This document shows, piece after piece, positions 18,646-27,682 of a stretch of 64,000 bases of DNA. The translations under genes and the position numbers were made by a program. The stretch comes from Candidatus Anammoxibacter sp. (GTDB taxonomy: Bacteria; Planctomycetota; Brocadiia; Brocadiales; Anammoxibacteraceae). Position 1 is the first letter of the stretch, and the number at the start of each line of letters is the position of its first letter. Location of the stretch: NCBI GenBank assembly GCA_021777105.1, contig JAIQZQ010000046.1, forward strand, positions 1 to 64,000, read 5' to 3'. Under the pieces are notes generated by a model, which was not told the origin of the DNA, did no database searches, and was given only the letters and a program-made list of their open reading frames with translations.

Positions 18646-19824
18646 ATGGAAAAAGCGGTAATTGTAAACGTGTGCAGGACGCCTATCGGCAGGATATTGG
18701 GCAAGCTTTCATCTTTGACGGCTCCCCAATTAGGAGCAAAGGCAATAGCTGAAGTTGTCGGGAAATCAGGTTTAAACGATTCGTTGATAGACGAGGTGAT
18801 AATGGGCAATGTTATTACCGCCGGAATTGGGCAAAATCCCGCGCGGCAGGCGGCGCTTATATCCGGGCTGCCTGATAGCGTTGCGGCTCTAACGATAAAC
18901 AAAGTATGCGCCTCGGGGTTAAAGGCTATTGCCTTGGCCTCGCAGGCAATAAGGCTTGGAGATGCCGGGATTGTAATTGCCGGCGGAATGGAGAGTATGA
19001 GCCATGCGCCTTTTCTGATAAAGCAAATGAGGGCGGGCAAAAAGTTCGGCGATTCAAAAATCACGGATGCTCTTATAAACGACGGCCTGTGGGATAGCTT
19101 CAATGATGCGCATATGGGTTCGCTTTGCGAGCTTACGGCCGATAAATACGGCATTACAAGAGAAGAACAGGACGCTTTTGCTTTTAAAAGCCACGGCAAG
19201 GCGTTTGAAGCTACAAAAGCCGGCAAATTCAGTGATGAAATTATTCCCTTAAAGGTTAAGGATGGAAGGGAAGAGGTTGTGGTTGATTTTGATGAGGGAA
19301 TCAGGAGCGACACAAGCGTTGAAAAACTGGGGAAATTGAAACCGGCTTTTAAATCTGAAGGAACAATCACCGCCGGCAACGCGCCGGGGCTTAACGATGG
19401 GGCGGCGGTTCTATTGATTATGTCTGAAACAAAAGCTAATGAGTTAAACTTAAAGCCTTTGGCGGAAATAATTGGGCATAGCAGCGGCCATGTTGACCCT
19501 AAATGGTTTACTATTGCTCCGGTAAAGGCTATAAACTCTCTATTGGATAAAATCGGTAAAAAGGTTGACGATTTTGATTTGTTTGAGATTAATGAAGCGT
19601 TTGCGGCCCAGGCGCTTGCAGTTATAAATGAGCTTAGCCTTGATCAGGAAAAAGTAAATGCTAACGGCGGGGCAATTGCCCTTGGGCATCCTATTGGGGC
19701 AAGCGGGGCAAGGATTGTTGTGACGTTAATTAATGCTTTGAAGCAAAATAACAAGGAATTAGGAATGGCGGCTTTATGTCTTGGAGGCGGCGGCGGAATG
19801 GCGCTGGCGATCAGAATGATGTGA
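18646..19824 (+). CDS. Acetyl-CoA acetyltransferase (thiolase II family)
   Basis: A 392-aa thiolase condensing two acetyl-CoA or cleaving 3-ketoacyl-CoA. The nucleophilic Cys is in INKVCASGLKA (about residue 88). The distal motifs NEAFAAQA, GGAIALGHPIGASGAR (His) and the CLGGGGGMA acid/base Cys are intact. The ATG at 18646 follows AAGGAG by 9 nt. It lies between crotonase and the B12 mutase in one transcription direction, supplying or consuming acetoacetyl-CoA. It is catalytically complete, in contrast to the thiolase-like protein downstream. Confidence 0.94.
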   Translation: MEKAVIVNVCRTPIGRILGKLSSLTAPQLGAKAIAEVVGKSGLNDSLIDEVIMGNVITAGIGQNPARQAALISGLPDSVAALTINKVCASGLKAIALASQAIRLGDAGIVIAGGMESMSHAPFLIKQMRAGKKFGDSKITDALINDGLWDSFNDAHMGSLCELTADKYGITREEQDAFAFKSHGKAFEATKAGKFSDEIIPLKVKDGREEVVVDFDEGIRSDTSVEKLGKLKPAFKSEGTITAGNAPGLNDGAAVLLIMSETKANELNLKPLAEIIGHSSGHVDPKWFTIAPVKAINSLLDKIGKKVDDFDLFEINEAFAAQALAVINELSLDQEKVNANGGAIALGHPIGASGARIVVTLINALKQNNKELGMAALCLGGGGGMALAIRMM

Positions 19825-19861
19825 GACCTGCTAAAAAATCTTAAATTGGAGGACATTTATT

Positions 19862-21529
19862 ATGTGTGATAATAACAGTTCTCAGGAAATTGAAAAGCGG
19901 AAAAAAGAGTGGGAAAGCTCTACTCTTAAAAAAAGTCTGCAAGACCGCGCGGAGCAGAAGGAGGTGTTTAAAAATCTCTCTGAAAAAACTATTGAGAGGT
20001 TGTACACTTCAGGCCCTGATTATGTAAATGATCTTGGTTTCCCGGGCGAGTTTCCGTTTACCAGAGGCGTATACCCTACCATGCACAGGGGCAGAAACTG
20101 GACTATGCGCGAGTTTGCAGGATTTGGCACGCCCGAGGAGACAAACAAACGGTTTAAATATCTGCTTGAAAACGGTCAGATGGGATTGAGCACGGCGTTT
20201 GATTTGCCGACGCTTATGGGGCGGGATTCAGACGATCCGTTTTCAGAAGGCGAGGTTGGCAGGTGCGGCGTGGCAATAGACTCGCTTGCGGATATGGAGG
20301 TTCTGTTTGCGGATATACCTCTTGATCAGGTGACGGTTTCGATGACTATCAACGCGCCGGCCTCCGCGATATTTGCTATGTATATTGCAATGGCGGATAA
20401 ACAGGGCATAAGCAGGGACAAGCTTCGTGGCACGCTTCAAAACGACATTCTTAAAGAATATATTGCTCAGAAAGAGTGGATCTATCCTGTAAAGAATTCC
20501 ATTGATTTAATAACAGACACAATTATTTTCTCCACTAAAAACACGCCTAATTGGCACCCGGTAAGCATTAGCGGTTACCATATCAGGGAAGCCGGATCAA
20601 CCGCGGTTCAGGAGCTTGCGTTCACTTTGTACGATGGGCTTACTTATGTAAACGAAGTTGTGAAGGCGGGAATGTCTCTTGACGAATTTGGTCCGCGTCT
20701 TTCATTCTTTTTCAACTCTCACAACGATTTTTTTGAAGAGATTGCGAAGTTTCGCGCTGCAAGGCGAATATGGGCAAGGGAGATGAAGAAGAGATATAAT
20801 CCTGAAAATCCGCAGTCAATGGCTTTAAGATTCCACACGCAAACAGCCGGCTGTTCACTTACGGCTCAACAGCCGTATAACAATATTGTAAGGGTCGCGC
20901 TTCAGGCATTGGCCGGCGTTCTTGGCGGTACGCAATCTCTCCACACGGATTCAATGGACGAGACTCTTGCGCTGCCGTCTGAACAGGCTGTAAGGATAGC
21001 GCTTAGAACACAACAGATTATTGCGCATGAAAGCGGGGTAACAAACACTATTGATCCGCTTGGCGGTTCGTACTACATTGAGACGTTGACAAATGAGATG
21101 GAAAATGATGTTTATGACTATTTCAAAAAACTTGACGAGCTTGGAGGCATGGAGGCGGCAATTGATAAAAATTTTCCGCAGGAAGAGATACGAAAAGCCA
21201 GTTACGATTACCAGAAAGAGATCGACAATAAGGAGAGGATTATAGTAGGTGTGAACGATTTCATAACAGATGAGCCGCCAATCGAAACGTTGACTATTGG
21301 AACGGAGTTTGAGGAGAAACAGTTAAAAGATTTAGCGGCAATGAAGGCTGAAAGGGACGCTTCAGGCGCGCGAAATGCGCTGGAAAAATTAAAGAACGCC
21401 GCAAAGGACGGGGCGCCGATAATGCCTATGCTTATTGAAGCGGCAAGCGCTTACGCTACAATCGGCGAGATTTCAAACGCGTTAAAAGAGGTGTACGGCG
21501 AGTATAAGGAACCTGATCTTTTTTTATAG
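19862..21529 (+). CDS. B12-dependent acyl-CoA mutase large subunit, isobutyryl-CoA-mutase-like
   Basis: A 555-aa catalytic subunit of the methylmalonyl-CoA mutase family without its own B12 domain, which is encoded 9 bp downstream. Family motifs are clear: [58 protein letters not shown] and [14 protein letters not shown]. Residue 85 is Phe where methylmalonyl-CoA mutase has Tyr89, and residue 203 is Gln (KEYIAQKEW) where it has the carboxylate-binding Arg207. Phe/Gln is the pair described for isobutyryl-CoA mutase, so a substrate without a free carboxylate, such as butyryl/isobutyryl-CoA, is predicted. Databases will probably call it methylmalonyl-CoA mutase. Confidence 0.88.
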   Translation: MCDNNSSQEIEKRKKEWESSTLKKSLQDRAEQKEVFKNLSEKTIERLYTSGPDYVNDLGFPGEFPFTRGVYPTMHRGRNWTMREFAGFGTPEETNKRFKYLLENGQMGLSTAFDLPTLMGRDSDDPFSEGEVGRCGVAIDSLADMEVLFADIPLDQVTVSMTINAPASAIFAMYIAMADKQGISRDKLRGTLQNDILKEYIAQKEWIYPVKNSIDLITDTIIFSTKNTPNWHPVSISGYHIREAGSTAVQELAFTLYDGLTYVNEVVKAGMSLDEFGPRLSFFFNSHNDFFEEIAKFRAARRIWAREMKKRYNPENPQSMALRFHTQTAGCSLTAQQPYNNIVRVALQALAGVLGGTQSLHTDSMDETLALPSEQAVRIALRTQQIIAHESGVTNTIDPLGGSYYIETLTNEMENDVYDYFKKLDELGGMEAAIDKNFPQEEIRKASYDYQKEIDNKERIIVGVNDFITDEPPIETLTIGTEFEEKQLKDLAAMKAERDASGARNALEKLKNAAKDGAPIMPMLIEAASAYATIGEISNALKEVYGEYKEPDLFL

Positions 21530-21538
21530 GGTGATGCT

Positions 21539-21925
21539 ATGAGCGTAAAAATATTAATAGGCAAATCCGGCCTGGATGGTCATGACAGGGGGGTAAGGGC
21601 CGTGGCAAGGGCGCTGAAAGAAGCGGGATTTGATGTGATATACTCCGGCCTTTACCAAAGTCCGGAAGATTTTGTTGACAAGGCTTTAACTGAAAATGTA
21701 AAGGCTATTGGTTTAAGTCTTATGACCGGCGCCCACAATGTTATTGTTCCAAAAGTTATGGGGGTTTTAAAAAAGAGAGGCGGGGGCGACATACCTGTTT
21801 TCGGCGGGGGGGTTATACCTGACGAAGATATACCAAAATTGAAAGAGGCGGGCATGCGGGAAGTTTTCTTGCCCGGGGCTACGCTTGACGATATAGTTGA
21901 GTTTGTAAAAAAGATTGTTGAGTAA
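21539..21925 (+). CDS. Mutase small subunit, cobalamin-binding domain
   Basis: A 128-aa B12-binding domain. The base-off/His-on motif is GLDGHDRG (DxHxxG, about residues 10-17), followed by SLMTGAH and VFGGGVIPDEDI. It begins LIGKSGLDGH as in IcmB and the C-terminal domain of methylmalonyl-CoA mutase. Separate expression 9 bp after the large subunit is the arrangement of isobutyryl-CoA and 2-hydroxyisobutyryl-CoA mutases. No MeaB-type G-protein chaperone is encoded nearby. Confidence 0.93.
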   Translation: MSVKILIGKSGLDGHDRGVRAVARALKEAGFDVIYSGLYQSPEDFVDKALTENVKAIGLSLMTGAHNVIVPKVMGVLKKRGGGDIPVFGGGVIPDEDIPKLKEAGMREVFLPGATLDDIVEFVKKIVE

Positions 21926-21976
21926 TCAAGCTTGGCCTATTCTATTTTTCAAACATTTAAATAAAGAGGTCTAAAA

Positions 21977-23260
21977 GTGAAAAAAGTATACATAATTTCA
22001 GGCGGGGTCACAAAATTTGCCAAGGCTCACCCTGAAAAAGATTTTCGGCTTATGGTGAAAGAGGCTTATGACTCTGCCCTTTCAAATGTGCCGAAACTGG
22101 ATCGTTCGATGATAGACGGCTCGGTGGTTTCATATTTTTCCGATCATTTTACCCGGCAATTAATGGCCGGCGCTATGGTAAACGACTTTCTTGGCTTGTG
22201 CCCTAAACCTTCGCGCAGGGTTGAAGGCGGGGGCGCCACCGGAGGTTTGTGCATACAAAGCGCTTATGAAGATGTGGCTTCGGGCAGGATGAATGTTGTT
22301 GCCGCGGTCGGGTTTGAGACTATGAGCAGGGTAAACACTTGGAAGGGCAACGAGTTTATAGCTTTGGCGTCGGACACTAATTTTGATTACCCTGTTGGCG
22401 GATTTTACACGGGGTATTACGCGCTGATGGTGACGCGCCACATGCATGAGTTTGGAACCACGCCGGAGCAGATGGCTTGCGTATCAATCAAAAATCATAA
22501 AAACGCAATGTACAATCCATTTGCGCAGCATCCGTTGGAGCTTACAATAGATGATGTTAGAAACGCGGAGATGGTATCGTGGCCTTTGACTCGTCTTGAT
22601 TGTTGCACTATGAGCGACGGCGCGGCGGTATGCATACTTGCCGACGAAGAGACTGCGTTTAAGGTTTGCGATAATCCAGTGCTTATCAAAGGGGTCGGCA
22701 CGGGAACCGATTGCATGAGAATGGCCGACCGGCCGCATGGCGATGTGATACGGCTTCCTCATGAGAACAAAGATGATTATAAAGACCTTAAATATCCCGG
22801 AGTTCATTCGTTCAGGGCAGGCCGATCAGCGGCAAAGCTGGCTTATGAACATGCCGGTATTGCGGATCCGGTTGAAGATCTTGATTTTATCGAGTTGCAT
22901 GACGCGTACACTTCATCAGAGATACAGACGTATGAAGACCTGGGTTTGTGCAGGTATGGGGAAGGTGGAAGTTTTGCTGAAAAAGGTTATGCTTTTATGG
23001 ACGGGATTGATTACGGCATTGATTTGCCGGAGAAATGCAGGATTCCTGTAAATCCTTCAGGCGGGTTGCTTGCCTCGGGACATCCTGTGGGCGCCACCGG
23101 CATAATGCAAGGCGTTTTTGCCGTATGGCAACTTCAGGGTGAAATTGAAAAACATTTCGGCAATGACAAATTGCAAATAGAGGGAGCTAAAAGAGGCCTT
23201 ATTCATAGCCACGCCGGCACCGGCACTTATGTGGCGGTTACAATATTGGAAAAGGTTTAG
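21977..23260 (+). CDS. Thiolase-like protein (SCP2-thiolase type) lacking the nucleophilic Cys
   Basis: A 427-aa thiolase-fold protein. Late motifs are present (ELHDAYTSSEIQ, GGLLASGHPVGATG), but the usual ACASG nucleophile region reads VEGGGATGGLC: the Cys position is Gly86, with a Cys six residues later (Cys92). The terminal CxG motif is replaced by HSHAGTGTY. It is followed by a DUF35 Zn-ribbon/OB-fold gene, the partner known for archaeal acetoacetyl-CoA thiolase/HMG-CoA synthase complexes and for benzoylsuccinyl-CoA thiolase (BbsAB). It may act on a branched or unusual ketoacyl-CoA with the DUF35 subunit shuttling CoA (inference). Confidence 0.85.
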   Translation: MKKVYIISGGVTKFAKAHPEKDFRLMVKEAYDSALSNVPKLDRSMIDGSVVSYFSDHFTRQLMAGAMVNDFLGLCPKPSRRVEGGGATGGLCIQSAYEDVASGRMNVVAAVGFETMSRVNTWKGNEFIALASDTNFDYPVGGFYTGYYALMVTRHMHEFGTTPEQMACVSIKNHKNAMYNPFAQHPLELTIDDVRNAEMVSWPLTRLDCCTMSDGAAVCILADEETAFKVCDNPVLIKGVGTGTDCMRMADRPHGDVIRLPHENKDDYKDLKYPGVHSFRAGRSAAKLAYEHAGIADPVEDLDFIELHDAYTSSEIQTYEDLGLCRYGEGGSFAEKGYAFMDGIDYGIDLPEKCRIPVNPSGGLLASGHPVGATGIMQGVFAVWQLQGEIEKHFGNDKLQIEGAKRGLIHSHAGTGTYVAVTILEKV

Positions 23261-23316
23261 CAAGTTTTAGAAACCCAAGTTATATTTTTTAATCAAGTTA
23301 AAAACAGGCGCATAAA

Positions 23317-23796
23317 ATGACTAAAAAAATAAGATTAAAAGAGACTGAAGAGGGCACGACATTGTTTAATGTTGACCCAATCATATTTAAGAACCATTAC
23401 GAGATTGATTACATCCACTCTTTTGCGCAGGACACACCGTTTTTTAAAGGGCTTTCAGAAGGGAAGCTGTTGGGCAGTGAATGTAAAACGTGCGGTTACA
23501 AATACGCCACTCCCAGGGCGTGCTGCATGTATTGCGGCAAGAAGAATGAGTGGTTTGACCTCCCGTTAAACGGGACGATTCACTCTTGGACGACCTGTTT
23601 TTTCGGCGGTCAGGCATTTCTCGAAGAGACTCCGTACCATCTCATCCTTGTTCAATTTGAAGGGGTTGACACCTTGTTCTTGTCAAGGCTTGTTGGAATG
23701 GGAGATAAAAACCTTGAAATAGGCATGAAAGTAAATGCTCAGTTTATAAGGAATTCAAAATTCAGGGTGACGGACGTCTATTTTGTCGTGGGCTGA
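23317..23796 (+). CDS. DUF35 Zn-ribbon/OB-fold protein, partner of the thiolase
   Basis: A 159-aa protein with a rubredoxin-like zinc ribbon (CKTCGYKYATPRACCMYCG, about residues 60-78) followed by an OB fold (GTIHSWTTC, DTLFLSRLVGM, KFRVTDVYFVV). DUF35 proteins form complexes with adjacent thiolases and help channel CoA intermediates. It starts 56 bp after the thiolase-like gene, so co-expression is expected. The N-terminal ~45 residues are an extension of the type that docks onto the thiolase. Confidence 0.9.
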   Translation: MTKKIRLKETEEGTTLFNVDPIIFKNHYEIDYIHSFAQDTPFFKGLSEGKLLGSECKTCGYKYATPRACCMYCGKKNEWFDLPLNGTIHSWTTCFFGGQAFLEETPYHLILVQFEGVDTLFLSRLVGMGDKNLEIGMKVNAQFIRNSKFRVTDVYFVVG

Positions 23797-23828
23797 ATTT
23801 TTGTTACTTAGCCTGGGTAAACCTGAAG

Positions 23829-24003
23829 AGTGACTAAAGTGATCTAAAGTTTTGGTAAAAATTTCCAATTTTTGAATAAATTAAAAGCTGGAGCTGTCTT
23901 GTAGACTGCTTCAAATGTTTTTTGATCGCGCAAAACTAAGCGTTTTAAACAAACGTAAATGGTTTTTAAAGCGTTTTGGAGCAATCTGCAAGATTGCTCC
24001 AGC
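23829..24003. repeat. Dispersed noncoding repeat, copy b, with perfect hairpin
   Basis: Same ordered blocks as 18479-18610, plus an internal segment (about 23896-23935) that recurs at 31945-31995. It ends in a perfect hairpin: TGGAGCAATCT (23977-23987), loop GCA, AGATTGCTCCA (23991-24001). Together with 24004-24100 (GGGAGGGG-type low-complexity sequence, no gene) it fills the 304-bp gap before the dehydrogenase. Confidence 0.7.
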
Positions 24004-24100
24004 AGGAAAATTAAATATATACATTTAATTCCCCCGCCCTTGATGGGAGGGGTTAGGGGAGGGTGATAAGAATTAATCAAATTAGGTTGGAGTTAATCCT

Positions 24101-24952
24101 ATGAAATTTGAAGATATAAAAAAAATAGGCGTTATAGGCGCCGGCACAATGGGCAAAGGGATTGCGCAGGTTTTTGCTCTGTATGATTATCCGGTAGTTC
24201 TTGTTGACACCGAATCGTCAATTTTGCAGGGAGCTATGGATAAACTCAAGAAGTTTACCGAGCCTGAACTTTGGGACAAAGTCGCCGGCAACATTACAAC
24301 TTCAACTGACAAAGGGTTGTTTGGCGAATGCGATCTTGTTGTTGACGCGGTTTTTGAAGAGATTACAGTGAAAAAGAATGTTCTGAGTTCAATAAACTCT
24401 ATATGCGCCGATTCAACTATTATTGCGACAAACACATCATCAATCTCAATCAATGAGCTGGCTTTATCAATCACAAACCCTTCGCGTTTTATCGGGATGC
24501 ATTTTATGAATCCCCCTGTTCGGATGCAACTTGTTGAAATCATAAGGGGCGAGAATACTTCTGAAGATATTGTCGCCGTCATTACTCAGCTGACAAAAGC
24601 CATGGATAAAATTCCCGCAATTGTAAATGACTCGCCTGGATTTGTGTCTAACCGTCTTCTTTTTGCCCTTATTGGAGAGGCTTTAAAACTTCTTGAAAAT
24701 GGAATTGCGGCTAAAGAGGATATAGACACGGTTATGAAATTTGGAATGAATCATCCTATGGGGCCTATAAAACTTGCGGATTTTATTGGGCTTGACGTCT
24801 GCCTTAGCATAATGAAAGTGCTTTATGATGATTTAAAAGACGACAGGTATAAACCGCCGGCAATTTTAAAAGATCTTGTCGCCGCAGGGAAATTTGGAAA
24901 GAAATGCGGACAAGGATTTTACGATTATAAAAAGAGGAATGCTGAAAAATGA
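24101..24952 (+). CDS. hbd: 3-Hydroxybutyryl-CoA dehydrogenase
   Basis: A 283-aa NAD(P)-dependent dehydrogenase interconverting 3-hydroxyacyl-CoA and 3-ketoacyl-CoA. The Rossmann motif is GAGTMGKGIAQVF (about residues 13-25). NTSSISI, the catalytic HFMNP (His-Glu dyad region) and DSPGFVSNRLLF follow. Length and motifs match the single-domain Hbd/FadB2 family. It completes the set with thiolase and crotonase needed to interconvert acetyl-CoA and crotonyl-CoA. No acyl-CoA dehydrogenase gene is visible in the window. Confidence 0.93.
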   Translation: MKFEDIKKIGVIGAGTMGKGIAQVFALYDYPVVLVDTESSILQGAMDKLKKFTEPELWDKVAGNITTSTDKGLFGECDLVVDAVFEEITVKKNVLSSINSICADSTIIATNTSSISINELALSITNPSRFIGMHFMNPPVRMQLVEIIRGENTSEDIVAVITQLTKAMDKIPAIVNDSPGFVSNRLLFALIGEALKLLENGIAAKEDIDTVMKFGMNHPMGPIKLADFIGLDVCLSIMKVLYDDLKDDRYKPPAILKDLVAAGKFGKKCGQGFYDYKKRNAEK

Positions 24953-25011
24953 GAGTAGAATACATTTGCCCGGAGCCGGAAACCAGGCGGACGATTTTGA
25001 AAATACGCAGC

Positions 25012-25046
25012 CCCCTTATCCCCATTTAAAGAAAAGGGATAAGGGG
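25012..25046. terminator. Bidirectional terminator between convergent genes
   Basis: Perfect 11-bp arms CCCCTTATCCC (25012-25022) and GGGATAAGGGG (25036-25046) with a 13-nt loop lie between the dehydrogenase (plus) and cupin (minus) genes, followed by a T-rich stretch on the plus strand. Confidence 0.7.
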
Positions 25047-25071
25047 TTTGGTTTATTGTAAATTTATAAAA

Positions 25072-25509
25072 TTAAGCTTCTTCGCGTAACGCAACGCCTG
25101 AGTTTAGCAATTCCGGCGCGTTTTCAAAGGTTATATATTCAACAATTTTATCATTCGGATTAAAAAGCTGGTGCCATGCCCATACCGGAACTTCAAATAT
25201 GTCGCCGGCTTTCCATTCAATTTTATTCCCTTCAATTTCAGCGTAGCCTTTGCCTTTGGTAATAATTGAGATTGCGTGGTATGTGTGCCGGTGTTTTCTG
25301 CCTTGAGAATTCGGCGAGATGTTGGAAAAAGTTATGCTATATTTTTGCGAAGGCAGATCAGCCATCGCAATTGGGTGTTTTCTTTCTGCCGTAAACGCCT
25401 TGTCTACCCCGGTTTTTCTAACTTGCCTGTGAATTAGGGTTTCTACATCGTCAGGCATTTCCGGTTTTAAGACCGGCGGTACTTTTGGGAAATCTTTTGA
25501 TGTAAACAT
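25072..25509 (-). CDS. Cupin-domain protein
   Basis: A 145-aa single-domain cupin. Motif 1 is GRKHRHTYHAISIITKGKG (metal His at HRH), with Glu further on, and motif 2 is AGDIFEVPVWAWHQLFNP with the last metal His. Such small cupins bind Fe, Mn or Ni and include dioxygenase-like and regulatory members. The substrate cannot be named. A strong AAGGAGGTG ribosome binding site precedes the ATG. It is convergent with the acyl-CoA operon. Confidence 0.82.
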   Translation of the reverse strand: MFTSKDFPKVPPVLKPEMPDDVETLIHRQVRKTGVDKAFTAERKHPIAMADLPSQKYSITFSNISPNSQGRKHRHTYHAISIITKGKGYAEIEGNKIEWKAGDIFEVPVWAWHQLFNPNDKIVEYITFENAPELLNSGVALREEA

Positions 25510-25567
25510 TAATACACCTCCTTGCTGTTTTGTTAAAAAGTATTTAAAATATTAAACATTAGTTTTA

Positions 25568-27475
25568 TTACTTAACTCTTACCAGGAAACCTTCAGCCAT
25601 GCCGGAATTGAAAGCGTCTTCAGTAAACTCAATAACTCCATCCTGATTTGGAAGGGCCAGCGCAAACCAGTCAACTCCTTTGGCTATGGCCTCTAGAGTA
25701 AATTTAAATTCCCTGTTTCTGTCTGTTACGCCGAGTTCCGGGCTCATCTTGATAGATTGCTTCTTGCCTGTTGTAATTTGATTGCCAACGCTTATAGACG
25801 CGTTTCCAAGATCAGCGCGAATTAATTTAAGCGTGCAGGATGCGGTTTCCCTCAGTCTGAGTTTTAATTTCCTGAATTTGCCGGAACCTTTTATTTTTTT
25901 ATCATCGCACTCTATAGTAAACGCGTCGCCTGTGGCAATTGGGGTTGGCGTAGGACTTGGTATAGACGTCTCTGTTTCATCAGGCGTTTCATCAGGCTCG
26001 GGGGTTGGGGTTGGGGTTGGATTAATGATAACTGTTCCGACTCTGATAAAGTCAAATTTCTCGCGAATGCTGGTCTCTGTTCCTTTGGAAATAGTCAAGC
26101 TGACTGAATAGTTCTCGGGGCTTTTATATGTATGCAAAGGGTTTTGCTCTGTTGAAGTTACTGAGTCTCCAAAATCCCACATTCTGCCTGATATATCTCC
26201 TGATGATAAATCTGAAAACTGGACGCTAACCGGCGGATCGGCCGCAATGCCTTCGCAACATGAAATGCCTTCGGTAAGCGACCTTGCAAAGAAGTCGGCC
26301 CTTAACGGCATAACCGAGGGCGCTTCAGCAACAAGATCGTCCTGTATTACAGTTACTTTCTCTTTATCCGGAGAGGCTGCGTCAATGCCTAAAACATACA
26401 CCAGCCCCGCATCAGGATTAACTGCAATTTTATCAGGTTTATGCAAACCTGTTAAAGTAGTGACAATAGTGTTTGTAAAACCATCAAAAACATCTATATT
26501 GCCGTCTGTTTTAGCAATGAATATACGGTTTGTGGCAGGATTAACGGCAATAGCTGTTGACTGAGTGAAATCCGTTCCATATGTGGCCACAACCTGATTA
26601 GTTGTTAAATCAACAACGCTGGCCATGTTAACTGAAATCTGCGCAACATATAGCATATTAGTTGTATTGTTTATCGCAACATCCGATGTGGAAACAGGCT
26701 CTAAATTAATCGTGCTAACAGATTGTAAGCTTACTTCATCAATTACAGAAACCTTGTTCACTGGATTTGGAAGATAAATATTGTTGTTTTCCGTGTTGAC
26801 TGCAAGACCGAAAACACCTGAGCCTAAGTCCATAACAATTGTGCCGATTTGCTCATTTGTTGACCCGTCAATTACCCAAACATTTGACGTGCAGCCGCAA
26901 GCCACATAAACGCGATTTGTGCTTGGATTAACCGCCATCACTTCCGGACGCACAAACGGCAGCGAAGGTTCGCCGGGTATTGAAGGGAATTCCGGGAAAG
27001 GAGATTGAATTGGCTCATCGGAATCAGGGGAGTGTTTTAGCTCAAAATCCGGCAATGTAATAGTCTTTATAACGCTGTTTGTTTGACCGTCTATCACCGT
27101 AACTCCATTAGCGTCTCCCACATACACAAGGTTTGTAACGGGGTTTACAACAATGCCGAGCGGGGCGGCGCCTACGGGCACGGTTGCCGTAATCTCATTG
27201 GTAGTTGCGTCTATAACGCTTACGGCATTATCGTTCATATTGGTCGCATATAACATGTTTGTAGAGCTGTTAAAACTTATATCGCGCGGAGATTTGCCCA
27301 CGTCAATTGTCCCTGTCACTGACGGCTCCGCTATAACCGGGCGGTCAAGAGTTGCCGCTAAACATATAAAAGCTAATATAATCGCGCAAAATTTTGCGGG
27401 CGAGGCAAACACTGTAATTGTATTTTCAAAGCAATCAATAACCCTTTTGCCAACGCTGTTTGATCTGTAAAGCAT
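25568..27475 (-). CDS. Exported YVTN beta-propeller protein with PKD domain
   Basis: A 635-aa secreted or surface protein. The order is: N-terminal signal (FCAIILAFICLAAT, cleavage near VIA-E); a seven-bladed-type propeller of YVTN repeats (SSTNMLYATNMNDNAVSVID, PVTNLVYVGDANGVTVID and so on, residues about 50-375); a PKD domain with SSGDISGRMWDFGD and PLHTYKSPENYSV (about 400-475); a Pro/Thr linker (PTPTPTPEP); and a C-terminal beta-sandwich. It probably mediates adhesion or surface binding. A GGGAGG ribosome binding site supports the start. Confidence 0.88.
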   Translation of the reverse strand: MLYRSNSVGKRVIDCFENTITVFASPAKFCAIILAFICLAATLDRPVIAEPSVTGTIDVGKSPRDISFNSSTNMLYATNMNDNAVSVIDATTNEITATVPVGAAPLGIVVNPVTNLVYVGDANGVTVIDGQTNSVIKTITLPDFELKHSPDSDEPIQSPFPEFPSIPGEPSLPFVRPEVMAVNPSTNRVYVACGCTSNVWVIDGSTNEQIGTIVMDLGSGVFGLAVNTENNNIYLPNPVNKVSVIDEVSLQSVSTINLEPVSTSDVAINNTTNMLYVAQISVNMASVVDLTTNQVVATYGTDFTQSTAIAVNPATNRIFIAKTDGNIDVFDGFTNTIVTTLTGLHKPDKIAVNPDAGLVYVLGIDAASPDKEKVTVIQDDLVAEAPSVMPLRADFFARSLTEGISCCEGIAADPPVSVQFSDLSSGDISGRMWDFGDSVTSTEQNPLHTYKSPENYSVSLTISKGTETSIREKFDFIRVGTVIINPTPTPTPEPDETPDETETSIPSPTPTPIATGDAFTIECDDKKIKGSGKFRKLKLRLRETASCTLKLIRADLGNASISVGNQITTGKKQSIKMSPELGVTDRNREFKFTLEAIAKGVDWFALALPNQDGVIEFTEDAFNSGMAEGFLVRVK

Positions 27476-27682
27476 AAAACCTCCCTTTTATGGATTTAAA
27501 AAAAATAAAACCGGAAATTAAAAAACTACGATATTTTAATTTATTTAAACTTATTGCCGCTTACCGTCAATCTTAAAGGCAAACGACATAAAATAATAAT
27601 ATATTATAGAGAAAAAATTACGATTTTTGCAACAATTTATGCGTGATTTAAACGAAAATTGAAATGTATACAGAAAAATCGT

